A DNA stretch of 53,313 nucleotides, taken from assembly GCA_947588985.1 (NCBI GenBank), contig CANQBG010000007.1:1-53313 (forward strand), read 5' to 3'. The stretch is from an uncultured Clostridia bacterium. Its GTDB lineage: Bacteria; Bacillota; Clostridia; Christensenellales; Borkfalkiaceae. The translations under genes were made by a program, and so were the position numbers. The notes under the pieces were generated by a model that saw only the letters and a list, made by a program, of their open reading frames with translations, was not told where the DNA came from and did no database searches. This document shows positions 15,101-23,707 of the stretch, in pieces. The first letter of the stretch is position 1. Every line of letters starts with the position of its first letter.

Positions 15101-17907
15101 AGGACACCTTCTTCGCCCTGCAGGACGCGGAGGAAGGCAGCAAGACCTTCGCCGCCTACACCCCCTCCAAGGAGTCGGGCTACTACTACGACCTCACCGA
15201 TTCGGGCGCCTACTACTTCTTCATGGGCAACGGCAACTTCGTGTATTTCGACGGCTCCAAGACGTATACCTATGGCACCTATGAATTTATCCGCGAAGTC
15301 GTGCTTGCGGGCGGCGAAGCTCCCGTAAACGAATACAAACTCACCGTTCCCGCCGAGAAAGACGACAAGGCGGAAGCCGAGGGCGACGGAGACGCGGAAG
15401 AGGAAGCGCCGAAGGGCGAAGAGAGCTACATCGTCGTCGAAGTGGCGAGCAACATCGAAGAGCTCTTCGGCCTCGTGGTCGGCTTCTATGCCCCCCGCAT
15501 GGACGACCAGATGGTGGACGTCGCGCTCACGGGCGGCGGCAGCATCACGGGCGACGGCTACACCTTTGCCATCTATGAGACGGCGGACGGCGTGCAGTAC
15601 AGCGGCCTCATCTCCCGCGGGACGATGGATCCCTCCTACACGGGCAGGACGATGAAAGAGGACCCCGAAGGCAAGACCATTCTCTACACCGTACTCGACG
15701 AAATGGGTGATTCCGTCGCGCAGTTCGTCTTTGACCTCCTCGAGGGGGACGAGACGTGGACGATGCGCACGGGCTCCTTCGGGGAATATGCGCTCATGGA
15801 CGGCGGCGTGCTCTACGGCGACGAGATCCTTCTCCTCGACGGGCACGGCGGCGCGACCATCCTCTCCGAGGACGAAGTCGTTGCGACGGGCACCATCGCG
15901 GCCGCGGAGGCGCTCGACGGAGCCTTCATCTTCAAGAGCGACGACTACGAGAGCTTCGTGTTCCATCCCTATATCGTCTCCGATTCCTATGGCAACTACT
16001 ATGTCTACTGCGTCTACACGGCGGAGGCGGACGGCGTCTACACGACGGCGGAAGATTGGTCTGTGTTCCTTCTCACGGGCTACGGCATGGGGACGTATAT
16101 CGACCACTACGGCGTCGTCACCGAGGGCTACTATTCGCACATCGTCAACGACCTCTACAAGTTCGAGTCGGCTGACGAAAAAGTCATCATGTACTTCAAC
16201 GTGCAGGGAGATAAGTTCACGCTGAACACGAGCGATTTCATCTATTCGGACGGCGTGCTCTATGTCTACCGCGGCACGGCGAGCTACACCTCTGCCGAGA
16301 ATCCGCTCAAGCTCCCCGACGAGGTCACGGCCATTGCAGACGGCGTGTTCTCGGGCGTGAAGAGCGTCATCAACTACATCGACTTCAACAATGTCACCGA
16401 GATCGGAAACGACGCCTTCAACGGCTACTCCTACCTCAAGGAGATCGTCTCCGATAAGATCGGGAAGATCGGCAAGCGCGCCTTCGTCGGCAACACGTAT
16501 AACCTCACCAAGATCGAGCTCACCGCGATCAAGGAGATCGGAGAGAGCGCCTTTGAGGGAGATACGGGCATCAAGACGGTCATCCTCGGCCCCGAGGCGA
16601 ACGTCGGGCCGCGCGCCTTCTCCCGCAACGAATACAACACCTCTTCGACGCTCACCGTCGATCTCACGGGGGTCACGGATCTTACCAAACTCAAATTGGA
16701 CGCCACGGCGTTCCAGGCCGTCAATACCTACACGGGTCCCACGGGCGCACTCATCGCCAATCTCACCTTCTACGTCGCCAACCTCAATGCGCTCAACGCC
16801 GTCTATGCGAGCACGGATCCCGGTTGGCAGATGGTGAAGCCTGCCGCCGCGCTCCAAAGCGAGACGGAGATCGCGAACGTGTTCTATTACAGCTTCACGA
16901 GCCATCTGCTCTATGCCTTTGAAGGCGGAAAGATCATCGCCTACGATAAGGACGTCAAGGGCACGCTCCAAGCGCTCTATGTCGCCAAGGCGAGCGGGAT
17001 CACGCTCTATGCGCTCGAAAACAACGTATGGGCGGAAGGGGAAACGCTTACCTCCGACGCGACCTCCACGACCTTCGGAACGGACGTCGCGCTCCGCACG
17101 ACGAACAGCTCCTCCACGGCGCCCGTGCACACCTTCAAAGATGACGCGGACAATGATTGGACGATCAAGTTCACCGTCTCCAAGTCGGCCTATTCGATCT
17201 CGCTCTCACTCAGCGATGTGAAGATGGGCGACACGGGTGCCACGGCGTACTCCTTCGACGATTCCAAAGCGCCCACCATGATCAACGTCAACCTCGAAAA
17301 CGGCAACGTCTACGAACTCACGTTCTCCGCGGGCACGCAGCTTACGGCGAAATTCCTCGGCCAGAAGTATATCCTCACCTCCTCCGACGACAAGTATCGC
17401 GTCACTGTCACGTCCGACGGCAATGAGGATACGATCATCATGCTCGAGATCAAGGACTCTTATTGGAAAACGATCAACGACTACACCACAAAGAAGAATG
17501 AGGACGGCAGCATCACCGTCGAGACAAACGAGACCTACCCGACGCGCTTCCGCTCCTTCCAAATCAGCTACGACCTCGAAAAGGCGCCGAGCGTTCTCAA
17601 CGTCACCTTCATCAGCGACGTCAAGGCGGAAACGGCGAACAGCAGTATCTATGGCTACTTCATGTTCTACCTCAAATATGATGTGAACGGCAAGCTGATA
17701 GACTGCGAGAAGTTCCTGCACAGCAAGACGTACGCCTACGATGAGGAGGACTTCTCCGCATGCGAGATCCTCAAGACCGAGCTCAACGAAGAAAACGGCT
17801 GGCTGGATGTCACGGTGAAAGACGGCGCGGAAAACAATGAAGAGATCGTCTACCGTATTCTCGTACTCTCCGGCTACATTACGATTTCGAGAGCGTCGAG
17901 CAAGTAA
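12121..17907 (+). CDS. Giant surface lipoprotein with InlB-type, LDGxG and LRR_5 repeats
   Basis: 1,928 residues from ATG 12121, after AAGGAGG; an upstream GTG at 12082 is in frame but lacks a site. Lipoprotein signal with lipobox LIAAC (Cys about 26). Residues ~35-330 hold three Listeria-Bacteroides (InlB B-like) repeats ending in FGGWY/FEGWY/FGGW and AKW/AHY/AVW. A long Tyr/Asp-rich middle carries a recurring beta motif LxLDGxGxAxY (near residues 495, 598, 960, 1238, 1320). Around 1390-1546 are LRR_5 repeats (EIGNDAFNGYSYLKEI, KIGKRAFVGN). The C-terminal ~350 residues are beta-rich with no recognised domain. It is probably an adhesin or ligand-binding surface protein. It splits the usual tsf-pyrH neighbourhood and sits behind the G-tract promoter. 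Confidence 0.87.
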   Translation: MAKILKRGALAVFGALFFACLLLIAACGGPTAVQLKFMDGDVQYAEVEAEAGADITGKLPEDPEKAGYVFGGWYADAACTGEKEELPTVMPAKSATYYAKWTEAPKAALTLDAGEAGTLENAAYEAYEGQDLFALLEGVEPATAEGVYFEGWYRGAKKIESGDTMPAEALTLTAHYSTDYTVNIYEESAEGTYAETPDKTETGRAPLGEAFEPTLELPAHFEVDYAVGKPETDSLAVKDVFEVYLRRERIGVTFEAAAPEDAEYAGSLDISFVPYGGTLTLPDGNAFGLPANYRFGGWATAEDEYVGLAGTTVADISAPTTYRAVWETGVTDIFGGGDYLFVATGEQNTVYLRRDGLDDIKGSYDALTGAFSFEEGEETALSGYLAATYYYYYKDAVENTYGEYGNNFSTHKLTILPEGRANYVNEETGEEGTAGSYVIGEDGVYTFTSDDGAITVVFKLMKDNAGSFTARGAEYGYYAMQTADGYDYYVLYLDGFGGAVEHYDPEDDYFSYFGQNYLAGKYTYSSYYGYYTATFTDSYGDAWDKFNFKFPESGDFETPQEFGGFTLRGVYQRGDDYEGTYGDDSWTSSYYRDLELDGFGAGEYQDKAGTYVIYSEDWYTSFFGIPFPSGISYVVFTDVDGEQTKFLIKQDYDIWGDEYGYPYYLVLDGEVGRRDFEGVVVLDGALYECGPDTSTGIFLYALGTEAQLYIGTRYEYEDGTPVYLYTEEDEGTLALVGEGADAKYCFSGEYFTFNVRFAGGKATYIGDDLVFFENETGKLYIDNEAKAYYAPKNGQPTQVEYEQVEGILANYRFTIDGVERSFVAMNVEDEEGNLVFKAVELDRYYDPAFVTPARQLSYSVRVAILGKPDEEGKYLALLGLLAVGEGKQYYLYYATATVKPVEGTTDEFDVELSATPSAYESYYADYTGFRIKTATEDGAPVYYYYDGAIEMAADKATLKLDGYGNAQYTDAAGTSKTGTYAYVEGVLVFSADGEDTFFALQDAEEGSKTFAAYTPSKESGYYYDLTDSGAYYFFMGNGNFVYFDGSKTYTYGTYEFIREVVLAGGEAPVNEYKLTVPAEKDDKAEAEGDGDAEEEAPKGEESYIVVEVASNIEELFGLVVGFYAPRMDDQMVDVALTGGGSITGDGYTFAIYETADGVQYSGLISRGTMDPSYTGRTMKEDPEGKTILYTVLDEMGDSVAQFVFDLLEGDETWTMRTGSFGEYALMDGGVLYGDEILLLDGHGGATILSEDEVVATGTIAAAEALDGAFIFKSDDYESFVFHPYIVSDSYGNYYVYCVYTAEADGVYTTAEDWSVFLLTGYGMGTYIDHYGVVTEGYYSHIVNDLYKFESADEKVIMYFNVQGDKFTLNTSDFIYSDGVLYVYRGTASYTSAENPLKLPDEVTAIADGVFSGVKSVINYIDFNNVTEIGNDAFNGYSYLKEIVSDKIGKIGKRAFVGNTYNLTKIELTAIKEIGESAFEGDTGIKTVILGPEANVGPRAFSRNEYNTSSTLTVDLTGVTDLTKLKLDATAFQAVNTYTGPTGALIANLTFYVANLNALNAVYASTDPGWQMVKPAAALQSETEIANVFYYSFTSHLLYAFEGGKIIAYDKDVKGTLQALYVAKASGITLYALENNVWAEGETLTSDATSTTFGTDVALRTTNSSSTAPVHTFKDDADNDWTIKFTVSKSAYSISLSLSDVKMGDTGATAYSFDDSKAPTMINVNLENGNVYELTFSAGTQLTAKFLGQKYILTSSDDKYRVTVTSDGNEDTIIMLEIKDSYWKTINDYTTKKNEDGSITVETNETYPTRFRSFQISYDLEKAPSVLNVTFISDVKAETANSSIYGYFMFYLKYDVNGKLIDCEKFLHSKTYAYDEEDFSACEILKTELNEENGWLDVTVKDGAENNEEIVYRILVLSGYITISRASSK

Positions 17908-17937
17908 GCAGCACAAAGACAGTTGCGTTCCAAAGTG

Positions 17938-17965
17938 GCCCGAGGCAGTTTGCCTCGGGCTTTTT
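17938..17965 (+). terminator. Terminator of the giant lipoprotein gene
   Basis: Perfect 10-bp stem GCCCGAGGCA/TGCCTCGGGC, three-base loop, five T. Confidence 0.9.
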
Positions 17966-17989
17966 GGCGGACTTTATTTTCGGAAAGCC

Positions 17990-18018
17990 TTGATTTTTTT
18001 GCCTGCATATGGTATACT
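17990..18018 (+). promoter_or_regulatory. pyrH operon promoter
   Basis: TTGATT (17990-17995), 17-bp spacer, TATACT (18013-18018). An in-frame ATG at 18009 lies inside this promoter and so cannot be the pyrH start. Confidence 0.75.
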
Positions 18019-18047
18019 ATAGAAAATCGTGCAAGCGGGAGGGTTGT

Positions 18048-18758
18048 ATGCAGGCGAAATATCGGCGCATCGTACTCAAGATCTCGGGAGAAGCCCTTGC
18101 GGGCGAACAGCGCTTCGGCCTCAACGAGGAGGTCATCGCGGGCGTCGTCGATCAGCTCGTCAAGGTGCACGAGATGGGCGTGGACATCGCGCTCGTCATC
18201 GGCGCGGGCAACTTCTGGCGGGGGCGGCAGGGGACCAAGATGGACCGCACCACCGCCGATCAGATGGGCATGCTCGCCACCGTCATGAACGCCCTCGCCA
18301 TGATGGACGCCATCGAGCGGAGAGGGGTCCCCACGCGGGTGCAGACGGCGCTCAACATGGTCTCCGTCGCGGAGCCCTACATCCTCCGCAAGGCCCTCCA
18401 TCACTTCGAAAAGGGGCGCATCGTCATCATGGCGTGCGGCACGGGCAACCCCTATTGCACGACGGACACGGCGGCGGCCCAGCGCGCCTGCGAGATCGAT
18501 GCGGACGTCCTTCTCATGGCCAAAAATGTAGACGGGATCTACGATAGCGATCCGCGCCTCAACCCCAATGCCAAAAAATACGATCGGATCACCTTCCGGG
18601 AGGTGGTCTCGGGGGGGCTCAAGGCGATGGACATCACGGCGGCGACGATGTGCATGGAAAACAACATCCCCGTCCTCGCCTTTGCCTTAAACGAGCCCGA
18701 TTCCGTCCTCCGCGCCGTCTGCGGGGAGAGCCTCGGCACCCTCATTTCCAACGAATAA
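18048..18758 (+). CDS. pyrH: UMP kinase
   Basis: 236 residues from ATG 18048, after GGGAGGG. Phosphorylates UMP to UDP as a hexamer. Visible motifs: YRRIVLKISGEAL, the GAGNFWRGR loop, ADQMGMLATVMNALA, GTGNPYCTTDTAAA and the KNVDGIYDSDPR nucleotide-binding block. Length is typical. First gene of the pyrH-frr-uppS-cdsA-dxr-rseP run. Confidence 0.98.
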   Translation: MQAKYRRIVLKISGEALAGEQRFGLNEEVIAGVVDQLVKVHEMGVDIALVIGAGNFWRGRQGTKMDRTTADQMGMLATVMNALAMMDAIERRGVPTRVQTALNMVSVAEPYILRKALHHFEKGRIVIMACGTGNPYCTTDTAAAQRACEIDADVLLMAKNVDGIYDSDPRLNPNAKKYDRITFREVVSGGLKAMDITAATMCMENNIPVLAFALNEPDSVLRAVCGESLGTLISNE

Positions 18759-18788
18759 AAACCCCGTGATCGGGGAAAAGGAGTTCAT

Positions 18789-19361
18789 ATGATCCAAAAC
18801 GAAAAGGTAGAAGAGATCTTTCTCGTCCTCGAGGACAAACTCGATAAGACGGTGAGCGTTCTCCGCGAAAACTTTGCCGCCATTCGCGCGGGAAGGGCCA
18901 ATCCGCACATCCTCGATAAACTGCAAGTGGAGGCCTACGGCATGATGTCCCCCCTCCAGCAGCTCGGCAACGTCGCCGTCTCCGACGCGCGCTGCCTCGT
19001 CATCAGCCCGTGGGATAAGTCCCTCGTAAAGGCCATCGAGAAGGCCATTTTGGCCTCCAACATCGGCATCACGCCCACCAACGACGGGTCCGTCATCCGG
19101 CTCGTATTTCCCGAGCTCACCGAGGAGCGCAGAAAGGAGCTCGTAAAGCAGGTGAAGAAGATGGGCGAGGAGAGCAAGGTGGCCGCGCGCAACATCCGCC
19201 GCGAGGCCATGGAGGGCCTCAAAAAGCTCAAGACGGGCAAGGAGATCTCCGAGGACGAGGCCAAAAACGCCGAACTCGACGTGGAGGAGCAGATCGGAAA
19301 GTGCATCGAGGAGATCGAGAAAACGGTCTCCGCCAAGGAAAAGGAGCTCCTCACCGTTTGA
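18789..19361 (+). CDS. frr: Ribosome recycling factor
   Basis: 190 residues. With EF-G it splits post-termination ribosomes. Motifs: IRAGRANPHILDKLQVEAYG, SPLQQLGNV, ISPWDKSLVKAIEKAI, SNIGITPTNDG, IRLVFPELTEERRKELVKQ. ATG with AAAGGAG upstream, 30 bp after pyrH. Its stop codon overlaps the uppS start (TTGA), which implies translational coupling. Confidence 0.98.
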   Translation: MIQNEKVEEIFLVLEDKLDKTVSVLRENFAAIRAGRANPHILDKLQVEAYGMMSPLQQLGNVAVSDARCLVISPWDKSLVKAIEKAILASNIGITPTNDGSVIRLVFPELTEERRKELVKQVKKMGEESKVAARNIRREAMEGLKKLKTGKEISEDEAKNAELDVEEQIGKCIEEIEKTVSAKEKELLTV

Positions 19362-20029
19362 TCCCGCGTCATATCGCCGTCATCATGGACGGCAACGGCA
19401 GATGGGCCAAAAAGAGACTGCTTCCCCGGATCGCGGGCCACAGAGCGGGCATGAAGCGCATGATCTCCCTCACGGACGATATCTTTTCGCGGGGGATCGT
19501 GTGTTGCACGCTCTTTGCCCTCTCCACGGAAAATCTCGCCCGGCCCCAAGAGGAGCTTGAGGGGCTCTACGGCCTCTTCCGCGAATATTTTACGGGGCAG
19601 ACGGCGCGCCTGAAATCGCAGGGCGTTTCCTTGAAGATCTTGGGCGACCTCACCCTCCTCCCCGCGGATATCGCACGCCTTGCGCGCACATCCGAGGAAG
19701 AGACGGCGGGCGGGGAGAAAACGCTCGCCATCGCCCTCGGCTACGGGGGGCGCCAGGATATCGTCCGCGCCTGCAACGAGGCCGTGAAGAAGGGGGAGCC
19801 TGTCACCCTCGAATCCTTTGCCGAGACGCTCTCCACGGGGGGCATGCCCGCGCTCGACCTTCTCATTCGCACGGGAAAGGAGAAACGTATCTCCAATTTT
19901 CTCCTCTTCGAAGCGGCCTACGCGGAGCTCTGTTTTTCGGAAAAACTCTTCCCCGATTTCACGGGGAAAGACCTCACGCATGCGCTCGAGGCGTATGCCA
20001 AGCGCGACCGCCGCTTCGGGCGGATCTAA
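19358..20029 (+). CDS. uppS: Undecaprenyl (polyprenyl) diphosphate synthase
   Basis: 223 residues from TTG 19358, which overlaps the frr stop and has AAGGAG eleven bases upstream; this start gives the expected N-terminus just before HIAVIMDGNGRWAKKR, the catalytic Asp and FPP-binding motif. AGHRAGMKR, FALSTENLARP and the C-terminal DLLIRTGKEKRISNFLLFEAAYAEL block follow. It makes the C55 lipid carrier for cell-wall synthesis by cis-condensation of isopentenyl units. The TTG start is inferred; no ATG lies nearby in frame. Confidence 0.95.
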   Translation: MIPRHIAVIMDGNGRWAKKRLLPRIAGHRAGMKRMISLTDDIFSRGIVCCTLFALSTENLARPQEELEGLYGLFREYFTGQTARLKSQGVSLKILGDLTLLPADIARLARTSEEETAGGEKTLAIALGYGGRQDIVRACNEAVKKGEPVTLESFAETLSTGGMPALDLLIRTGKEKRISNFLLFEAAYAELCFSEKLFPDFTGKDLTHALEAYAKRDRRFGRI

Positions 20030-20033
20030 AGCC

Positions 20034-21104
20034 ATGGAAACACAAAACGTTCAGCCACAATTGCCTCCGGAGGAAGATCACGCGTCCGTCAAACGGGAGA
20101 TGCGCGATCTCACGAAGCGCTCGATCACGGGGATTGTCTATATCGCCGTGCTTGCCCTCTTCTTCGGCCTCAAGGTCTTTCTCTCCGACCTCTTCTTCGA
20201 CGCCGTCATCCTCGCCTTCACCCTCGTCGGCACATGGGAGATGACGCGCGCATTCAAGGACAAACTTCACCTCTCGCAGATCGTCATCGTCATGGTCTTT
20301 TCGGCGTGCGTCATCCTCACCTACGCCGTCTCCGACTTCGTCTTTCAGGACGTGATGAAGGTAAAACTGCCCGACGACGGCGGCCTCTTCGGGGAGGACG
20401 GAAGCCTCAACGAGAGCGTCCTTCGCAGCCTCATGGGCCGCAACTACTCTTTGCACATCACCTTCGTCGTGCTCATGGCGGGGATCTCGTTGCTGCTCGC
20501 ACTGCTCGTCTTTGCGCACAGCCGGGTGACGCTCGAATCGACGGGCTACGCCCTTTTGTGCTACATCTATCCCTCCTTCCTGCTCATCGTGCTCTCCGTC
20601 TGCAACCACTTGCAGAACTACTCCGAGCTCGCGCTCATGTTCGTCTTTATCGTCGCGCCGTTTACCGACGTATTCGCCTTCTTCTTCGGGAAGCTCTTCG
20701 GGAAGAAGCTCCCCCTCAAGATGGCCCCCAACATCTCGCCCAAAAAGACGGTGATCGGCGGCTTCGGCGGGCTCATCGGCGGGGCGATCGGCGCCGTCGT
20801 CATCTTCTTTATGTACGTCGGCATCATGCAGCTCGATAATCTCGGCATGACCTTGCAGGCGATCCGCGACATGGGCGTGAACTTGCGCAACCTCATCTTT
20901 TTCGTGGGGCTCGGCGTGGTAACGGCGGCCTTCTCGCAGTTCGGGGACCTCGTGGAGAGCGCCATCAAGCGCAAACTCGGCATCAAGGACATGGGGAAGA
21001 TCCTCCCCGGGCACGGCGGCATTCTCGACAGGATCGACTCCGCCCTCTATGCGGGCCTCATCGTCTCCATCGTGATGGTGCTCCGCCTCATGATCGTGGG
21101 GTAG
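20034..21104 (+). CDS. cdsA: Phosphatidate cytidylyltransferase
   Basis: 356 residues from ATG 20034, four bases after uppS. It makes CDP-diacylglycerol from CTP and phosphatidate in the membrane. Multiple helices, and the C-terminal CDS signature is complete: SAIKRKLGIKD, then LPGHGGILDRIDS. It is longer than the common 260-280 residues. The extra length is a polar N-terminal tail (~1-30) and an insertion around 100-135 (VKLPDDGGLFGEDGS...) between helices. A small stem-loop follows before dxr. Confidence 0.96.
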   Translation: METQNVQPQLPPEEDHASVKREMRDLTKRSITGIVYIAVLALFFGLKVFLSDLFFDAVILAFTLVGTWEMTRAFKDKLHLSQIVIVMVFSACVILTYAVSDFVFQDVMKVKLPDDGGLFGEDGSLNESVLRSLMGRNYSLHITFVVLMAGISLLLALLVFAHSRVTLESTGYALLCYIYPSFLLIVLSVCNHLQNYSELALMFVFIVAPFTDVFAFFFGKLFGKKLPLKMAPNISPKKTVIGGFGGLIGGAIGAVVIFFMYVGIMQLDNLGMTLQAIRDMGVNLRNLIFFVGLGVVTAAFSQFGDLVESAIKRKLGIKDMGKILPGHGGILDRIDSALYAGLIVSIVMVLRLMIVG

Positions 21105-21127
21105 GCCGCATACAATAAAAAGGAGAC

Positions 21128-21152
21128 GCCCGCCTCCGGCGGGCTTCTTTTA
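21128..21152 (+). terminator. Stem-loop between cdsA and dxr
   Basis: GCCCGCC-TCC-GGCGGGC followed by TTCTTTT. It lies inside the gene run, so it may act as a partial terminator or mRNA-processing site. Confidence 0.65.
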
Positions 21153-21163
21153 TCGGAAAAATC

Positions 21164-22252
21164 ATGAAGAAAATTGCGATCATCGGCTGTACGGGGAGCA
21201 TCGGACGGCAGACTTTGGAGGTCGTGCGGGCCAACCCCGGCCGCTTCGAAGTCGTTGCGCTCGCGGCGGGAAGAAACCGCGCCGCCCTCTCCGCCCTTGC
21301 CGAAGAATTTCATCCAAAATATACGGCTTTGGCGCAAGACGGGGCACCCATGCCCGAGGAAGCCTATGCGGAAAGCGACGTCGTCGTCGTTGCGGCGAGC
21401 GGCTTTGCGGGCCTTTGCTATGCGCTGGAAGCCGTGCGTGCGGGCGGGCGCGTCGCCCTCGCCAACAAGGAATCCCTCGTCTGCGGCGGGGAGCTCGTCC
21501 TTGCGGAGGCGGAAAGGTGCGGCGCCGAGCTCATCCCCGTAGACAGCGAGCATTCGGCCATCTTTCAGGCCCTCGGCATGCGGCGCGACGCGCCCTTTTC
21601 GAAGCTCATTTTAACGGCGAGCGGCGGGCCCTTCCTCCATCACACGAAAAAAGAGCTCGCCCGCGTCACGGCGGCCGAAGCCCTCAGGCACCCCACATGG
21701 AAGATGGGCCCCAAGGTGACGGTGGACAGCGCCACCCTCCTCAACAAGGGGTATGAGCTCATCGAGGCCCACCATCTCTATGGCGCGCCCTATGAAAAGC
21801 TCTCCGCCATCGTGCACCCCGAGAGCGTCGTCCATTCCATCGTCTGCTTCGAGGACGGCGCGGCCCTCGCCCAGCTCGGCTACCCCGACATGCGCGTGCC
21901 CATCCAGCTCGCGCTCACCTGTCCCGAACGGCTCCCGTGCGCCCCGCAGCTCAACTTCGAAAAACTCGCCGCCCTGCACTTCGAGCGGCTGCCCGAAGAA
22001 AAATTTCCCTGCTTCGGCCTCGCCCTTGCGGCGGGGAAGGCGGGAGGGACGGCCCCGACCGTCCTCAATGCGGCGGCCGAAGTCGCGGTGGGGGCCTTCC
22101 TCGAAGGCGGAATAACCTTCCCCCGGATCGCGGAAACTATCGAGGGCGCGCTCTCGAAGATCCCGCGGGAGGAGGCGGAAAGCTACGAGGCGCTCGCGGC
22201 GGCCGACCGCAGGGCGCGGGATTGCGCAAGGAGGCTTGTAGGTGTGGAATGA
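21164..22252 (+). CDS. dxr: 1-deoxy-D-xylulose 5-phosphate reductoisomerase
   Basis: 362 residues. NADPH-dependent conversion of DXP to MEP, the committed step of the non-mevalonate isoprenoid pathway feeding UppS. Motifs: IIGCTGSIGRQTLEVV (NADPH), ALANKESLVCGGELV, VDSEHSAIFQ (metal site), LTASGGPF, and HPTWKMGPKVTVDSATLLNKGYELIEAHHLY. The last 11 bases overlap the rseP start. A near copy of the recurring word (21348-21357) is read as APMPE at a variable surface position. Confidence 0.98.
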   Translation: MKKIAIIGCTGSIGRQTLEVVRANPGRFEVVALAAGRNRAALSALAEEFHPKYTALAQDGAPMPEEAYAESDVVVVAASGFAGLCYALEAVRAGGRVALANKESLVCGGELVLAEAERCGAELIPVDSEHSAIFQALGMRRDAPFSKLILTASGGPFLHHTKKELARVTAAEALRHPTWKMGPKVTVDSATLLNKGYELIEAHHLYGAPYEKLSAIVHPESVVHSIVCFEDGAALAQLGYPDMRVPIQLALTCPERLPCAPQLNFEKLAALHFERLPEEKFPCFGLALAAGKAGGTAPTVLNAAAEVAVGAFLEGGITFPRIAETIEGALSKIPREEAESYEALAAADRRARDCARRLVGVE

Positions 22253-23585
22253 ATTGATGGCAAATTGGCTGGGGAGCTTCGGCAGAATTTTGCTCGCCGT
22301 GCTCATCCTGCTCGTCATGATCACGATCCACGAGTTCGGCCACTATCTCGTGGGCAAACTTCTCAAATTCCGGATCAACGAGTTTTCCATCGGCTTCGGG
22401 CCCGCCATCTTCAAGCATAAAAATAAGAAAACGGGCGAACTCTTCGCCCTCCGCCTCATTCCGCTCGGGGGCTACTGCGCCTTCGACGGGGAGGACGGAT
22501 TAGACGAGGAGACCAAAGACGGGGCACCCATGTCCGAAGAGAAACCTCCGGAAAGCGCGGAGATCTTCCCCGACGCGGAGCCTCAAAATGCCCCTTCGGA
22601 GCACATCGAGCTCACGCCCGCGGCGCAAAGCGGCCAAAACGGGGAAGAAATGCCCGCGCCGGAGGGGGAACTTCCCGCCGAAAATTCACATTCCGAGGGG
22701 GAGATCTCGGACATGCCCCCCGCGAAAGCGGTGAAGGGCGGGAAATTTACCGAGATGGCGCCGTGGAAGCGCCTCCTCGTGCTCGTGGCGGGAGCCTTCA
22801 TGAACTATCTCCTCGCCCTTGTCCTCATTCTTATTCTCTTCGGCGCATACGGCCAGAGCATGGTCATGGTGCGCGGAGCGGACGTCACGGAGGAGTATCC
22901 CGCGGCGGCGTCCTTCCGGGAAGGGGATATTTTGCTCGCCGCGGAGGGGCGGAGCCTCTACCTCACCACCGACCTCGCACAGGCATTGAACGGGAGGAAG
23001 CAGGGCGACGTCGTCAAATTCCGCGTCTCCGAGCAGACGGAGGAGGGGAGGCGGGAGGCCGTGCGCGAGATCGTGCTCCGCACCGACGTCGAGATCAAAA
23101 ACAGCACGGAGGTCTCCGCCGTCTGGCGCGCCATCGGCGTCGGCATCGAGGAGCTCGAGGACGGGCGCTATTATATGCTGTCTACCACGGCCTACCGCTT
23201 CGGCTTCTTCGAGACGATCGGCCGCTCGTTCGTCTATTCCTTCAAGATCGCGGGGTCCATCTTCCGCGTGCTCGGGGAGCTTCTCACGGGGAAGTTGGGC
23301 CTCAACGCCCTCGGTGGACCCGTGACGACCATCGTGACAACTTCCAAGATCGCCTCGACGAACGTGCAGAGCTTCCTCGAGATCTCGGCCTATATCGGCG
23401 TCAACCTCGCCCTCTTCAACCTCCTTCCCATCCCCGCCCTCGACGGCAGCAAGGTCGTCTTTACCACCATCGAGTGGGTGCGCGGGAAGCCCATCTCGCG
23501 CAAGGTGGAGGCCGTCATCCACGCCGTGGGCTTCGTGCTCCTTTTAGGCTTCGCTATCCTCGTAGACGTGCTGCAATTCCTATAA
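22242..23585 (+). CDS. rseP: Site-2 intramembrane zinc metalloprotease with acidic insert
   Basis: 447 residues from GTG 22242, with AAGGAGG seven bases upstream. The active-site helix carries HEFGH (30-34); the C-terminal NLLPIPALDGSKV gives the second metal-binding Asp. A PDZ domain lies at about 205-285. Between the first helix and the conserved PWKRLLVLVAGAFMN helix sits an unusual ~85-residue Glu/Pro/Ser-rich insert (about 84-168), absent from usual Firmicute homologues, which pass directly from GGYVxMxGE to the second helix. The family cleaves transmembrane anti-sigma factors and signal peptides. The insert contains an exact copy of the recurring DNA word (22528-22537), read as APMSE. 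Confidence 0.95.
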   Translation: MWNELMANWLGSFGRILLAVLILLVMITIHEFGHYLVGKLLKFRINEFSIGFGPAIFKHKNKKTGELFALRLIPLGGYCAFDGEDGLDEETKDGAPMSEEKPPESAEIFPDAEPQNAPSEHIELTPAAQSGQNGEEMPAPEGELPAENSHSEGEISDMPPAKAVKGGKFTEMAPWKRLLVLVAGAFMNYLLALVLILILFGAYGQSMVMVRGADVTEEYPAAASFREGDILLAAEGRSLYLTTDLAQALNGRKQGDVVKFRVSEQTEEGRREAVREIVLRTDVEIKNSTEVSAVWRAIGVGIEELEDGRYYMLSTTAYRFGFFETIGRSFVYSFKIAGSIFRVLGELLTGKLGLNALGGPVTTIVTTSKIASTNVQSFLEISAYIGVNLALFNLLPIPALDGSKVVFTTIEWVRGKPISRKVEAVIHAVGFVLLLGFAILVDVLQFL

Positions 23586-23707
23586 CGGGCCTCGGCTCCA
23601 AAGCGGTTTCGCGATCCTCCAAGGGAATGCGGGGCCGTTTTTCTTGACGTTTTGCCCGCGAAGAAGGGAAATTCCGAGATTTGTAGACAAATTCCAAGGC
23701 GCGGGGG

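Noticed and set aside
11695-17130. 1,811-codon antisense frame over the giant lipoprotein gene
   Set aside because: A shadow of the plus-strand gene: no start signals, no recognisable protein, and it crosses the terminator and promoter at 11815-12010.
18009-18047. Upstream in-frame ATG for pyrH
   Set aside because: It lies inside the -10 region of the promoter; the ATG at 18048 has a ribosome binding site and the expected N-terminus.
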